DNA from: Promethearchaeota archaeon
Lineage (GTDB): Archaea > Asgardarchaeota > Lokiarchaeia > Sigyniarchaeales > SOKP01
Length of the DNA: 33,771 nucleotides
Assembly (NCBI GenBank): GCA_018238625.1
Contig: JABCSY010000044.1
Span: forward strand, 1-33,771
Reading direction: 5' to 3'
Shown here: positions 1 through 9,378 of the stretch, piece after piece
Layout of the letters: every line of letters begins with the position of its first letter
How positions within the stretch are numbered: position 1 is the stretch's first letter
Translations under genes and position numbers: made by a program
The notes under the pieces: generated by a model
The model's input: only the letters and a program-made list of their open reading frames with translations
The model's database searches: none
What the model was told of the DNA's origin: nothing

Positions 1-1
1 A

Positions 2-142
2 GGTGATATTAATTCCGGGGCTGTTCTTTTAGGTCAGAGCATAGGTGTCATAAATAGTTTAAAAAGCGTTAAGAAAATAGTCGAAGAAATCGTAGAGGAC
101 GCAGAAAAACGACTTAAAAGCGCTTATGGCTATTTAAAATAA
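2..142 (+). CDS. Nitronate monooxygenase-like flavin oxidoreductase, C-terminal end (partial)
   Basis: The window starts inside this gene. The last 46 codons read in one frame to a TAA at 140-142. They contain GDINSGAVLLGQSIGVI followed by an amphipathic helix rich in Val, Glu and Lys. In NAD(P)H-dependent flavin oxidoreductases of the nitronate monooxygenase / FabK family the chain usually ends this way, with a Gly-Gln-x-x-Gly segment near the FMN phosphate and then a final helix, so I assign it to that family. The active-site half lies outside the window. The gene at 8488 belongs to the same broad family but lacks this ending. A T-rich tract directly after the stop suggests transcription ends here. 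Assignment from 46 residues is tentative. Confidence 0.55.
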   Translation, partial: GDINSGAVLLGQSIGVINSLKSVKKIVEEIVEDAEKRLKSAYGYLK

Positions 143-152
143 AGTAAAAACC

Positions 153-180
153 TTTTATTTTTTTAATTTTTCTCTGTTTT
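153..180 (+). terminator. U-rich terminator after the first gene
   Basis: Several T-runs lie 10-40 bases after the stop codon at 142, with no strong hairpin. This is the usual form of archaeal intrinsic termination. Base composition is the only evidence, in a genome that is AT-rich throughout. Confidence 0.4.
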
Positions 181-250
181 AACTAATTAAATGATTTCTA
201 AAATATCTTTATTTTTTTTTCATTTAATAAAATTAAATTAGCTTTAAGAC

Positions 251-260
251 TTATATAAAT
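251..260 (+). promoter_or_regulatory. TATA-like box for the activase gene
   Basis: TTATATAAAT lies 28-38 bases before the ATG at 289, which would give a nearly leaderless transcript or one with a very short leader, as is common in archaea. No Shine-Dalgarno sequence precedes the ATG, which fits. Confidence 0.45.
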
Positions 261-288
261 TAAAATTTAGCTGTAAAACCTAATAACC

Positions 289-1239
289 ATGGCAGAATCT
301 GAAGCCCTAATTTTTCAAATACAAAAAATGAGTACTGAAGATGGCCCTGGTATTAGAACGACCGTTTTCTTTAAACAATGTCCATTAAAATGTATTTGGT
401 GTCATAATCCCGAATCAATTCTGAAAAAACCGCAATTAGAATGGTTTAAACATAAATGCATTGGATGTAAAATCTGTATCGAAACATGTCAGCAAGGAGC
501 TTTGTCTCTTGAAGAAGATGGAATGCATATAGATAGAGAAAAGTGTAATAGTTGTGGAGACTGCTCAGAGGAATGTCCCAGCACGGCTTTACATATGTTT
601 GGAGAACTATGGCTTTTAGAAGATTTATATTACGAAATTCAGAAAGATAAAGTCTACTACACGCAATCTCATGGGGGAATAACGGTTTCAGGAGGCGAAC
701 CAACGCTCCAATCAGATTTTATCTTAGATTTCTTGAAAAAATGCAAAGAAAACGGTATATCAACTGCTTTAGATACGTGTGGATACGCTTCCAAGAAAAT
801 TTACGAAAAACTACTTCCTCACGTTGACTTAGTTCTCCTGGACATAAAAGAGATTAATTCTGACAAGCATAAAGAATTTACTGGAGTTCCAAACGACCTC
901 ATTTTAGAAAATGCTATTTGGATTTCGAATTACGTAAAAGAAAACAGCAAAAAGCTTTGGGTTCGAACGCCAATTATCCCAAATTACACCGCCACAGAAA
1001 AAAATATTAAGGGCATTGGAGAATTTATCGTAAATAAGTTACATAACATTCCAGAAAGATGGGATTTATTGAGTTTCAATAACTTGTGTACTGCAAAGTA
1101 CGAAAGATTAGACATGGATTGGCCCCTAAAAGACATTCCACTTATGACTAAAGACGAAATGGATGATTTTGTTGAGTTTGCTAAGAAAATTGGTGTTAAA
1201 AACGCTCAATGGTCCGGATTAACAAAAAAAGAAGATTAA
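289..1239 (+). CDS. Glycyl-radical enzyme activating enzyme (PflA-type radical SAM)
   Basis: Predicted to use S-adenosylmethionine and a [4Fe-4S] cluster to install the glycyl radical on a partner enzyme in the cytoplasm. The radical SAM motif CX3CX2C is formed by C31, C35 and C38 (QCPLKCIWCHNPE). It follows the family N-terminus with DGPGIRTTVFFKQC. A ferredoxin-like insert carries two CX2CX2CX3C sets, C57-C60-C63-C67 and C86-C89-C92-C96, each able to hold a [4Fe-4S] cluster. The SAM-binding GGEP motif (SGGEPTLQ) follows. The 316 residues match the length of activases with this insert, which serve glycerol/diol dehydratases, arylsuccinate synthases and similar enzymes rather than plain PflA. 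No glycyl-radical enzyme is encoded in the window, so the substrate is unknown. Confidence 0.92.
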   Translation: MAESEALIFQIQKMSTEDGPGIRTTVFFKQCPLKCIWCHNPESILKKPQLEWFKHKCIGCKICIETCQQGALSLEEDGMHIDREKCNSCGDCSEECPSTALHMFGELWLLEDLYYEIQKDKVYYTQSHGGITVSGGEPTLQSDFILDFLKKCKENGISTALDTCGYASKKIYEKLLPHVDLVLLDIKEINSDKHKEFTGVPNDLILENAIWISNYVKENSKKLWVRTPIIPNYTATEKNIKGIGEFIVNKLHNIPERWDLLSFNNLCTAKYERLDMDWPLKDIPLMTKDEMDDFVEFAKKIGVKNAQWSGLTKKED

Positions 1240-1324
1240 TAAACTTAAATTCGTCTTAAAATTTGTTGAATAAAATTAAATCAAGCTATTGAAATTTCAC
1301 CAATAAATATAATAGATAAATGAT

Positions 1325-1972
1325 ATGGGAGAAATCATTTTAGAAAATAGCCAAATTGATGATAGACTAAAAAAAATTGCTTTTCAACGAAATGTCAGTT
1401 TTGTAATCTCTATTTTCTGTTTCATTTTTGGAATCTTGTACTTAAGTACCTTAAGGGGTTACCACGAGTCGGAATTAATCGCTACTTTTAAATTTATCCC
1501 ATTCATTGTACTTATCTTTACTGGATTGTATGTTTTATATATTTTCGGAGAAACCTCTATAAGGGTACTCCGTTATTATAATAAGATAAAACCGCTTCAT
1601 TTCGATCAGATTAATATTAATTCCAAGTTTATACTATCAAAAAAAAATCTGATTTATATTATGTTTTCAGGTTTACTTAACGGAGTTTATTTTATAAAAC
1701 TAAAAAAAAATGAAGATCGTTCTTTACTGAACAAAAAACCGAAAAAACTCCCTAAATTTGGTTTCAGGTCAAATAAAAAAATCAAAAAGGATAATTTAAG
1801 TATTAAATACGGAGAATTTAGCGGCTTTTTTAAGATTCCACTAAATAAAGTCGAGTATATTGTTGGAAACGCAAGAGTATTTTTTATGCCATTAGCACTG
1901 TTCTTCAAAACTCAATATACTACCGAATACATTATTAAAATGATGGATTTCGTCCAAGAAAAATCTTTTTGA
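1325..1972 (+). CDS. Hypothetical two-helix membrane protein
   Basis: I do not recognise this 215-residue protein. A short basic N-terminus is followed by two hydrophobic helices, near residues 24-45 (FVISIFCFIFGILYLSTL) and 57-77 (FIPFIVLIFTGLYVLYIF). A basic, probably cytoplasmic domain of about 130 residues follows, with lysine-rich stretches near 125-160. A membrane protein with two closely spaced N-terminal helices and a soluble tail could be a small sensor or scaffold, but nothing in the sequence decides this. It stands alone, 85 bases after the activase and 133 before the next gene. The ATG at 1325 lacks a clear ribosome binding site. Confidence 0.7.
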   Translation: MGEIILENSQIDDRLKKIAFQRNVSFVISIFCFIFGILYLSTLRGYHESELIATFKFIPFIVLIFTGLYVLYIFGETSIRVLRYYNKIKPLHFDQININSKFILSKKNLIYIMFSGLLNGVYFIKLKKNEDRSLLNKKPKKLPKFGFRSNKKIKKDNLSIKYGEFSGFFKIPLNKVEYIVGNARVFFMPLALFFKTQYTTEYIIKMMDFVQEKSF

Positions 1973-2105
1973 TTAATTTTCGTAAATTCTTACTTTCTTT
2001 TTATTCTTAAGTTAAATTTCTAAGTTTTTCATTCAATATTTATTTTCAATCGTATTACAGAAGAAATATTTTAATTTTAGAGAACATTTTAATATTTGAT
2101 ATAAA

Positions 2106-2990
2106 ATGGGTAAGAAAAAAAATATATTTAGATGGTCGTCCGAAATATCTGAGGAAGGCATAGAATTTACGCAACCAGATATTATGTTGAAGTTAATATC
2201 TACTATAGACGATCGAGGTTGGCCTCACATAACACTAATTTCGAGTAATCGGGCTATTAATAGCAAACAAATAGTCTGGGGGGCTTTTACTGAAGGTACG
2301 TCAAAGAAATACGTTAAAAAGAGACCAAAACAAGGGATCTTTTATATGACTGCTGAAATGCCATTTAAATTTATCCAAGCCAAAGCAGATTTTACTCATA
2401 CTACCCGTGAAGGAGAAGATTTAGAACATTTTAACCAATCACAATTGATGCGCTATTTTACCTATGTAAGAGTTCATACAGCGTACTACAATAACATAGT
2501 ATCTGTGACACCTGTAAGAAATTTACCCTTGTTTGGCGTCGTAAAAGGAATAATTAAGGATATGATTGGGAAAGGTGGAGCGAAAACAAAACTAGACGAA
2601 AAGCGTTTAAATGTTCTTGGGCACAAATTATTCGGGGACTTAATCGCCGTTAGAGTAATTGCGTATATCGATCCTGCTGACGGTTATCCCACTATGATTC
2701 CTTGTATTCAACTTCAAGCGGCCGACCACAACAGATTAGTGTTTCCTCCTTCTGTTTTAAAAGAGGATCTATACCAGATACCTGTTAACTCAAAAGTGGC
2801 TGTTTTTGGAATGAATTTTGATTTTTATAATCAAGTCGTAAAAGGAACGTATAAGGGTTTTAAGAAATTTAGAGGGATTAAGTTTGGAGTTATAGAGATA
2901 GAAGAAATTTATAATAGTACTCCGCCTATGGTAGGAAAGATTTATCCCGAAATTGAAACTAGACCTAAGGTTACTGACTTTCACTTGTAA
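2106..2990 (+). CDS. Pyridoxamine 5'-phosphate oxidase-like (FMN split-barrel) protein
   Basis: The N-terminal half looks like a flavin split barrel. LISTIDDRGWPHITLIS resembles the first strands of the pyridoxamine-phosphate-oxidase-like fold, where a short turn joins two strands lying against FMN. It continues with IVWGAFTEGTSKKYVKKRPK and GIFYMTA, matching the family pattern of a helix contacting the flavin phosphate and then the next strand. The C-terminal half (about residues 165-294) is less familiar, with repeated short hydrophobic strands and a Pro-rich end. At 294 residues it is longer than simple PNPOx-like proteins. The true substrate is unknown; many relatives bind F420, heme or FMN. 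It appears monocistronic. The assignment rests on fold-level resemblance only. Confidence 0.55.
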   Translation: MGKKKNIFRWSSEISEEGIEFTQPDIMLKLISTIDDRGWPHITLISSNRAINSKQIVWGAFTEGTSKKYVKKRPKQGIFYMTAEMPFKFIQAKADFTHTTREGEDLEHFNQSQLMRYFTYVRVHTAYYNNIVSVTPVRNLPLFGVVKGIIKDMIGKGGAKTKLDEKRLNVLGHKLFGDLIAVRVIAYIDPADGYPTMIPCIQLQAADHNRLVFPPSVLKEDLYQIPVNSKVAVFGMNFDFYNQVVKGTYKGFKKFRGIKFGVIEIEEIYNSTPPMVGKIYPEIETRPKVTDFHL

Positions 2991-3071
2991 ATTTCTTCCA
3001 AGTTAGCAGAAGATCGCATGACGACAAAAGAGTCTAAATAAATTTATATTTTTTCTCCTCAATTATATATT

Positions 3072-6000
3072 ATGATTTATAAAAAATTCAATATATCAAA
3101 AAAAAATGTATTAACTATAACTTGCTTATCTGTTATCGTGTTGTTCACCTCAGCAAATGGTTTCTTATATTTAATGGACCCATTTTTGAGTTCTGACAAA
3201 TCTGTAAAGGAATCTGAACCGAAAACCTCGGACTTTTGGAATTTTGTTGGAACCACGATATCTATCGATAATAATTGGACAACAACAAACTCTACTTACG
3301 ATTGGTGTAATGGTGCTGGTACCGTAGGTGACCCCTACATCATTGAAAACGTAACAATTGATGCACAGAATAGTGGATCATGCATAAATATTCAAAATAG
3401 CAATGATTACTTCATAATTAGGAACTGTACCTTGATTGACGGTGGTGAATCTAGTTTTAATTCAGGTGTTTTTTTAAAAAATGTTCAAAATGGGCTCATT
3501 CAAAATAATACCTGTTACAATTCGAATTGCGGAATCGTCGTTGATTCCAGCTCCAATAATGTTGTAAGAGAAAATATTATTTACGGCTGTACCTTAGCGG
3601 GTATTTACATGTATTTGGGAAGTAGTTTTAACGATGTGATTAATAATAAAATTACTGGAAGTAGCCGTGGTTTGTCAATTTTTAGTTCTTCTAATATGAA
3701 CTTCTCACAAAATGTTATGGAAAATACGGGGATTCACGTGTATTATAACACTGAATCTCAATTGAGTACCAATAACATTGATTCTTCAAACTTAGTTTCT
3801 GGAAAACCGGTTTACTTTTATGCTAATGAGGATAACCTCGATAATTCTAATTTTACTGATCCAGGCCAAATTATCCTATCAAATTGTGACAATGTCACCT
3901 TATCTGGTTTTGACCTCAAGAATACAAATATAGGAATACAGTTACTCTATTGTGATAACGCTCAAGTTTTTGGAAACAATCTCACTGATAATAGTCTGCT
4001 CGGTATTTATGTGAGAGAAGGAAATTACAATAATATCAGTTACAATTATTTAAGATCAAACATGTACGGCATAGAGTTAAATGATAAATGCCTTAACAAT
4101 ACTATTGATGACAATACATTTCTATATGGGAGTACTGGTATATTCATTAGGTTTGATTCAGAGAATAACACCATCATAAATAACAATCTTACTCAATGCA
4201 GTACAGGAATTCGGATTTCAGATTCTGCTAATAATATAATTGAGAGCAATGATATCATTAATTCGCCCGGTTCTGGAACGTATATTGATTCTGGGGCATC
4301 TACTAATCATTTCATTAGAAATAAGATCGAAGGCAGCAATTTAAATGGGATCTATTTAAGTAGTAATGTGGATTCAAATGAATTTCGAGAGAATTCTATC
4401 AAGGATAGTGCGAATGCCGGAGTATATATTGCCACCAGTGATTGTGAGAATAATATGTTTATTCAGAATTCGTTCAAGCAGAACACTCGTCATGTGAATG
4501 ATGTGGGCACTGATAATTACTACAATAATACCGTAATTGGTAATTACTGGGATAATTACACGGGAATTGACGCAGATGATGATGGAATCGGAGATACTGC
4601 TCATCTAGTTCAAACATCAACGACGATCTACGATTATTTTCCCATCTGGAACGATGGTTTTGACATTCCAATACCAATACATGTGGACAATAATTGGACT
4701 GAGACCGTAGTCACGTATGACTGGGTGACCGGGTCGGGAACTTGGACTGATCCTTATGTTATTGAAGACATCACCATTGACGCCCAGGGAAGCGGATCGG
4801 GGATCTTTATCGAAAACACGGACGAGTATTTTATCGTTCGCAATTGCACCATCTACGATACTTCACAATGGAATTATGTGACCGAAGGATATGATGCAGG
4901 TATTAAACTCGAAAATACAGATAACGGAATGATTTATAACAATACGATCTATGACACAGATTACGCTGGTATTTACCTTGATTATGCGGATAATAATACA
5001 ATATATGAAAACATCCTATACCAAAATAATTTATGGGGCATTGATAACCATGATTGTTCTTCTAATAGAATTATTAACAACACGGTAAGTGCTAACTTTG
5101 TTGATATTGGTTTTTATTATTGCGAAAACATGACGTTAAGAGATAATCAAATGCAGCTGTCCGGATTCTATTTTCGAGCCAGCACTCTCCAGCAAGCCAA
5201 CTCACATTATATTCCTTCGTCAAATACCCTGAATGGAAAGACTCTCTATTATTATGTAAACCAAAATTATCTTTCCTCCACCGATTTTCCAAATGCCGCC
5301 CAAATCATCTTGGTGAACTGCCATAATTCAACCATTTCTAATATCGAATTTGATCATGCATATCGGCCCATTGACTTGTATTATTCGGACGATAATACCG
5401 TTCAAAATTGTAATTTCAGCTCTAATAGGGACAACTTCATTAAATTACTTTGTAGTGAGGGCAACTTCATTCAGAACAACCGTTTCGGAGATGGTGATTC
5501 TTTATATTTAGATGATTATTCGAGCTATAATATAATAAGAAACAATGAATTTTTAGGCTTAGGGACTAGCATCGGTGTATATGATCACTCCAATTATAAC
5601 CAAATATATGATAACGTGATGGATGGGGGACATCGAGGTGTTGACTTAAGCTATTTTGCTAATTCTAACGTGATTTTTAGAAATAACATTTCAAATCTTT
5701 CGCTTTGGGGAGTATCTATTCGGGGACATAGTTCTTTAAACCATGTATATGATAATACCATTACGAACTGCAACGGAGCAGGCATAAGAGTCGAAAATTC
5801 TGATTCTAATGTGATCCGAGAAAATCGTATCATATCAAATGAACTGGGAATTTTATTTTATTCTGATTCAGGTTTGAACGGATGCTATAATAACACATTA
5901 CTGAGCAATGTAAAACATGCGCAAGATGATGGAGTTAACAATTTTTGGAGCATAACCACAATCGGGAACTATTGGGATAATTATACTGGAGTAGATGCAG

Positions 6001-6770
6001 ACGATAATTTAATTGGAGATAGTGCTCATCCTATAGCTGGCAGTGCTGCCTCATTTGATTACTTGCCAATCTGGGAGGATGGAGACGATTTGGGACCAAT
6101 AATATCAATAACTTCTCCTTCCATTGATTCCTATCACATCAATCCACCAACCATTCAAGTGAGTATTACCGATATTGGTGAAGTGAATGAAACTTGGTAC
6201 ACGGTAATTGGCTCTGGAATCAACCACACGTTTACGGGAACAAGTTTTGAGGTAAATACGACTTCTTGGACTAATCACATCGATGGACCAATTATAATTC
6301 GAACATATGCCAATGATACTTACGGGAATCTTGCGTTCGCAGACTTATCAATCATTAAGGATACGACCAATCCGGAGATTTTTATTAATGAACCGCTTGG
6401 CGGAACTGAATTTGGAGATGAGTCCCCTTCCTTCAATCTGACCATTATTGAATTAAATATTTATCAATTATGGTTCAAGATCAACGATTCCTCTACGAGT
6501 CATTTTATTTCTGTTGTATCTGGCAATAACGTGTTTGCAATGGACTCTTCAATTTGGGATGCTATTCCTGATGGTCATGTACTCATCAGCTTTTACATGA
6601 ATGATACTGTAGGAAACAGTGGAACAATAAGCGTTACAATTATTAAGGATACATCAACTAGCCCCCCTCCCACTCCGGGGATACCCGGATATGACCTAGC
6701 ATTCTTGATAAGCGTTATTTCCATTATTTCAGTGATTATTATTGCAAAACGAAGGAAACTCTTAGATTAA
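3072..6770 (+). CDS. Large surface protein: two NosD-like beta-helix modules, Ig-like repeats, C-terminal anchor
   Basis: A 1232-residue exported protein. Residues 10-36 form a signal or membrane helix. Two homologous modules follow. The first opens near 63 (SIDNNWTTTNSTYDW) and ends near 490-520 with GNYWDNYTGIDADDDGIGD. The second opens near 537 (HVDNNWTETVVTYDW) and ends near 964-995 with GNYWDNYTGVDADDNLIGD. Between these caps lie many short N-N-x-I-x-x-N turns, the pattern of right-handed parallel beta-helices of the NosD/CASH type, which often bind carbohydrate. Two Ig-like repeats (about 1005-1097 and 1098-1190), a short Pro-rich linker, PGY, a hydrophobic helix and a basic RRKLLD tail anchor it outside the cell. 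Asn-x-Ser/Thr sequons are very frequent, so heavy N-glycosylation is likely. The ligand is unknown. Confidence 0.85.
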   Translation: MIYKKFNISKKNVLTITCLSVIVLFTSANGFLYLMDPFLSSDKSVKESEPKTSDFWNFVGTTISIDNNWTTTNSTYDWCNGAGTVGDPYIIENVTIDAQNSGSCINIQNSNDYFIIRNCTLIDGGESSFNSGVFLKNVQNGLIQNNTCYNSNCGIVVDSSSNNVVRENIIYGCTLAGIYMYLGSSFNDVINNKITGSSRGLSIFSSSNMNFSQNVMENTGIHVYYNTESQLSTNNIDSSNLVSGKPVYFYANEDNLDNSNFTDPGQIILSNCDNVTLSGFDLKNTNIGIQLLYCDNAQVFGNNLTDNSLLGIYVREGNYNNISYNYLRSNMYGIELNDKCLNNTIDDNTFLYGSTGIFIRFDSENNTIINNNLTQCSTGIRISDSANNIIESNDIINSPGSGTYIDSGASTNHFIRNKIEGSNLNGIYLSSNVDSNEFRENSIKDSANAGVYIATSDCENNMFIQNSFKQNTRHVNDVGTDNYYNNTVIGNYWDNYTGIDADDDGIGDTAHLVQTSTTIYDYFPIWNDGFDIPIPIHVDNNWTETVVTYDWVTGSGTWTDPYVIEDITIDAQGSGSGIFIENTDEYFIVRNCTIYDTSQWNYVTEGYDAGIKLENTDNGMIYNNTIYDTDYAGIYLDYADNNTIYENILYQNNLWGIDNHDCSSNRIINNTVSANFVDIGFYYCENMTLRDNQMQLSGFYFRASTLQQANSHYIPSSNTLNGKTLYYYVNQNYLSSTDFPNAAQIILVNCHNSTISNIEFDHAYRPIDLYYSDDNTVQNCNFSSNRDNFIKLLCSEGNFIQNNRFGDGDSLYLDDYSSYNIIRNNEFLGLGTSIGVYDHSNYNQIYDNVMDGGHRGVDLSYFANSNVIFRNNISNLSLWGVSIRGHSSLNHVYDNTITNCNGAGIRVENSDSNVIRENRIISNELGILFYSDSGLNGCYNNTLLSNVKHAQDDGVNNFWSITTIGNYWDNYTGVDADDNLIGDSAHPIAGSAASFDYLPIWEDGDDLGPIISITSPSIDSYHINPPTIQVSITDIGEVNETWYTVIGSGINHTFTGTSFEVNTTSWTNHIDGPIIIRTYANDTYGNLAFADLSIIKDTTNPEIFINEPLGGTEFGDESPSFNLTIIELNIYQLWFKINDSSTSHFISVVSGNNVFAMDSSIWDAIPDGHVLISFYMNDTVGNSGTISVTIIKDTSTSPPPTPGIPGYDLAFLISVISIISVIIIAKRRKLLD

Positions 6771-6782
6771 ATCCAATTCTAT

Positions 6783-6808
6783 CTTTATATTTTTTTTTAT
6801 TTTATTAA
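6783..6808 (+). terminator. U-rich terminator after the surface protein gene
   Basis: A run of T residues interrupted only by A begins 13 bases after the stop at 6770. It fits an archaeal intrinsic terminator. Confidence 0.45.
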
Positions 6809-6909
6809 TTTACTAAATAGAATTTTGAAAATTTTATTACTGATTTTGTTTTTTCTAAACTAAGTAAATAATTACTATTTATTACTAAACTTAGGAGATT
6901 TATATTATT

Positions 6910-8442
6910 ATGAGCAAAAAAATGAATGTACTTTTTATTATCACGGATCAGCAGCGTGCTGATATGTTGGGTTGTTATGGCAATAAAACAATTAAAACCC
7001 CCAATTTAGATAGGTTTGCTAAGGAAAATGTAAGGTTTTCTAACGCTTTCTGTGTATGTCCCATGTGTATGCCTAATAGAGCCACGCTGCTAACTGGATA
7101 CTACCCTAACGTTCATGGAGTGCGAAGTAATGGGATAAATTTGCCAAAAGATCTGCCCACTATAACTCAAACGCTTGTAAACAGAGGGTATCATACTATT
7201 AATGTAGGTAAGACACATTACAACACTTGGACGCCAAGATACGATTCAAAAATTCAATCGGCGGAGGATTTTCAAGATTGGAGAATAAAGAACCCTAAAG
7301 GCAATCACCTAACGCATGAGAATTTTCCACTCCCATATTATGGGTTTGAGGAAGTTGATTTAGTTCTTGGGCATGGTAACGCATGTTTGGGACACTATCT
7401 TGAATGGATTGAAGAAAGAGATCCTAAACTTGCGAAAAAAATTCAAGAAGAGTATTCAAATAAAGTACCTTGTCTCGAAATATTTTACGAAAGTTGGGTT
7501 CCTATAGAGCTTTACAATACAACTTACATTCAAAATAATACAATCTCTTTTTTAGAAAGATACTCTAAAGGAAAATATGGAGAAAAACCTTTCTTTTTAC
7601 ATTGTTCTTTTCCTGACCCCCATCAACCAGTCTCACCCCCTGGAAAGTATAGAGATATGTATAAACCAGAGGACGTAGTCCTTCCTGAGAATTTCCATAA
7701 CATAAAGAACTTATATAAACACCCTTATTTAAAAAAACATTTAGAAAATCCTCCCGTTAGAGACGCATTACTACGCGAAGAAACAGAAGAAAATATAAGG
7801 AAGTTTATCGCTCTCAGCTACGGTTCTGTTTCTCTAATTGATCACGCTGTAGGTCAAATTTTAGCTTCATTGGAAAAGTTTGGATTAGCAGATAATACGA
7901 TGGTAATTTTCACATCAGATCACGGAGATTACATGGGAGACCACAGTTTAATATTAAAAGGAATATCACCCTTTAACGGTACTCTACAAGTCCCCTTAAT
8001 TTGGCGGGTTCCTGGCGTTACAAAATCAGCAGTTTCTGATGCGTTGATAAGTTCTGTAGATCTACCTAAAACAATTCTTGAGCTATTAAATATCAAGGAA
8101 AGACATAGACCACCGGGAATGCAAGGCTATGACATGACACCTGTTTTGAAAGATCCTACAACTGAATTGCGGGATTCCATTCTAATCACGGAAGACGAGG
8201 AAGTAGGTCCGCGCGGACCCTTATATACGAGAATAGTTCATTTGATTACAAAAGATTTTAAATTAACTAAATATGCTGAATTACCAGGATATGGAGACAT
8301 TTTCGATCGAAAGAACGATAAGGCTGAATTAAATAATTTATGGGAAAAAGATAAAGAGCTAAGACTAAAATTATTGGACGAAATGTTCCACGAATATTCC
8401 ATGACTCGAACTAGGTTCCCTAAAAGAAATTCAGGATTTTAA
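6910..8442 (+). CDS. Type I sulfatase / alkaline-phosphatase-superfamily hydrolase
   Basis: Predicted to hydrolyse sulfate (or phosphonate) esters. The N-terminal strand has metal ligands in FIITDQQRADMLGCYG (D13, Q14). The active-site segment is CMPNRATLLTG with C53, P55 and R57. This is the C-x-P-x-R signature whose Cys is converted to formylglycine, although the fourth position is Asn instead of the usual Ser. The second metal site is FTSDHGDYMGDH near 335, followed by a lysine. At 510 residues it has normal family length. No signal peptide is visible, so it should act in the cytoplasm. AGGAG lies 13 bases before the ATG, a somewhat long spacing. No formylglycine-generating or anaerobic sulfatase-maturing enzyme is in the window. 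The next gene starts 45 bases downstream and may be co-transcribed. Confidence 0.9.
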   Translation: MSKKMNVLFIITDQQRADMLGCYGNKTIKTPNLDRFAKENVRFSNAFCVCPMCMPNRATLLTGYYPNVHGVRSNGINLPKDLPTITQTLVNRGYHTINVGKTHYNTWTPRYDSKIQSAEDFQDWRIKNPKGNHLTHENFPLPYYGFEEVDLVLGHGNACLGHYLEWIEERDPKLAKKIQEEYSNKVPCLEIFYESWVPIELYNTTYIQNNTISFLERYSKGKYGEKPFFLHCSFPDPHQPVSPPGKYRDMYKPEDVVLPENFHNIKNLYKHPYLKKHLENPPVRDALLREETEENIRKFIALSYGSVSLIDHAVGQILASLEKFGLADNTMVIFTSDHGDYMGDHSLILKGISPFNGTLQVPLIWRVPGVTKSAVSDALISSVDLPKTILELLNIKERHRPPGMQGYDMTPVLKDPTTELRDSILITEDEEVGPRGPLYTRIVHLITKDFKLTKYAELPGYGDIFDRKNDKAELNNLWEKDKELRLKLLDEMFHEYSMTRTRFPKRNSGF

Positions 8443-8487
8443 ATTATAGAAAAAAATATAAACTCTGAAAAAAAAATCGGTTTAGAA

Positions 8488-9378
8488 ATGAAGTGGAAAA
8501 CAAAAATAACTCAAATATTAGGAATTAAGTACCCCCTCGTAATGGGTGCTTTTGGAGGCTGGGGTAAAGCCGAATTTGCGTCGTCTTTTTCAAAAGCTGG
8601 GGGATTAGGAATTATAGCGGCGCTGAACTTTCCAAATCCAGAAGATTTTAGGAAAGATTTACAAAAGATGAAAGAATTAACTGACAAACCTTTCGGAATA
8701 AACCTTTCTTTGCCACATCGCAGCTTAAAAGAAAATGGTGAAGATATTGAAACCATAAAAAGATATTTAGATTACGTGGAAATAGCAATCAATGAAAATT
8801 GTACCATCTTTACGACCTCTGGATACAAAGCTTCGTTCGTCGGCACAAGAGTTCACGAATCAGGTGGCTTATGGTTTCATAAATGCGTGTTGGTAAAACA
8901 TGCTATTGCAGCAGAAAAAGCGGGTGCAGATGGTATTACTATAGTAGGTTTAGAAGGAACTGGATTCAAAAATCCCCTAACAAACACTACTTTGGTAAAC
9001 ATAACTATGGCAAAAAAATTGCTCAAAGTTCCTATAATTGCCGCGGGAGGAATCGGAGACTCAAGAGGATTTTTAGGTGCTCTGGCATTAGGCGCTGATG
9101 CGGTATGTTTAGGCACAGCTTTAATGGTTACTAAAGAATGTCCCGTGCCGGAAAGAATTAAGGAAAAATGGCTAAATCTAGATGTATTTGACGAGCAATT
9201 TCATAAAAAAATATACACTTACAATGTAAAAAATTTTATGGCACCTTCAACGGCAATAGGACATCATAACGAAATAATCCCTATCAAAACCTTAATCGAG
9301 AAAATGATTAAAAAAGCAGAGAATATATTGCTTTCTTGGGGATTTGATAATAACGAATTTAATACAGTTAACACTTAA
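8488..9378 (+). CDS. Nitronate monooxygenase-like NAD(P)H-dependent flavin oxidoreductase
   Basis: A TIM-barrel FMN enzyme. The family N-terminus is clear: LGIKYPLVMGAFGGW and then SKAGGLGIIAAL, matching the P-I-x-x-G-x-M...AGGLG pattern. KPFGINLSLP follows, then the FMN phosphate-binding region VPIIAAGGIGDSRG and LGADAVCLGTALMVT. These features place it with 2-nitropropane dioxygenase / nitronate monooxygenase and FabK-like enoyl reductases; the substrate cannot be told. At 296 residues it is somewhat short, and it lacks the Gly-Gln-x-x-Gly tail seen in the partial gene at the left edge. It ends instead with a Lys-rich helix and an Asn-rich tail. It may be co-transcribed with the sulfatase, although an AT-rich TATA-like stretch at 8452-8462 could serve as its own promoter. 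Confidence 0.85.
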   Translation: MKWKTKITQILGIKYPLVMGAFGGWGKAEFASSFSKAGGLGIIAALNFPNPEDFRKDLQKMKELTDKPFGINLSLPHRSLKENGEDIETIKRYLDYVEIAINENCTIFTTSGYKASFVGTRVHESGGLWFHKCVLVKHAIAAEKAGADGITIVGLEGTGFKNPLTNTTLVNITMAKKLLKVPIIAAGGIGDSRGFLGALALGADAVCLGTALMVTKECPVPERIKEKWLNLDVFDEQFHKKIYTYNVKNFMAPSTAIGHHNEIIPIKTLIEKMIKKAENILLSWGFDNNEFNTVNT

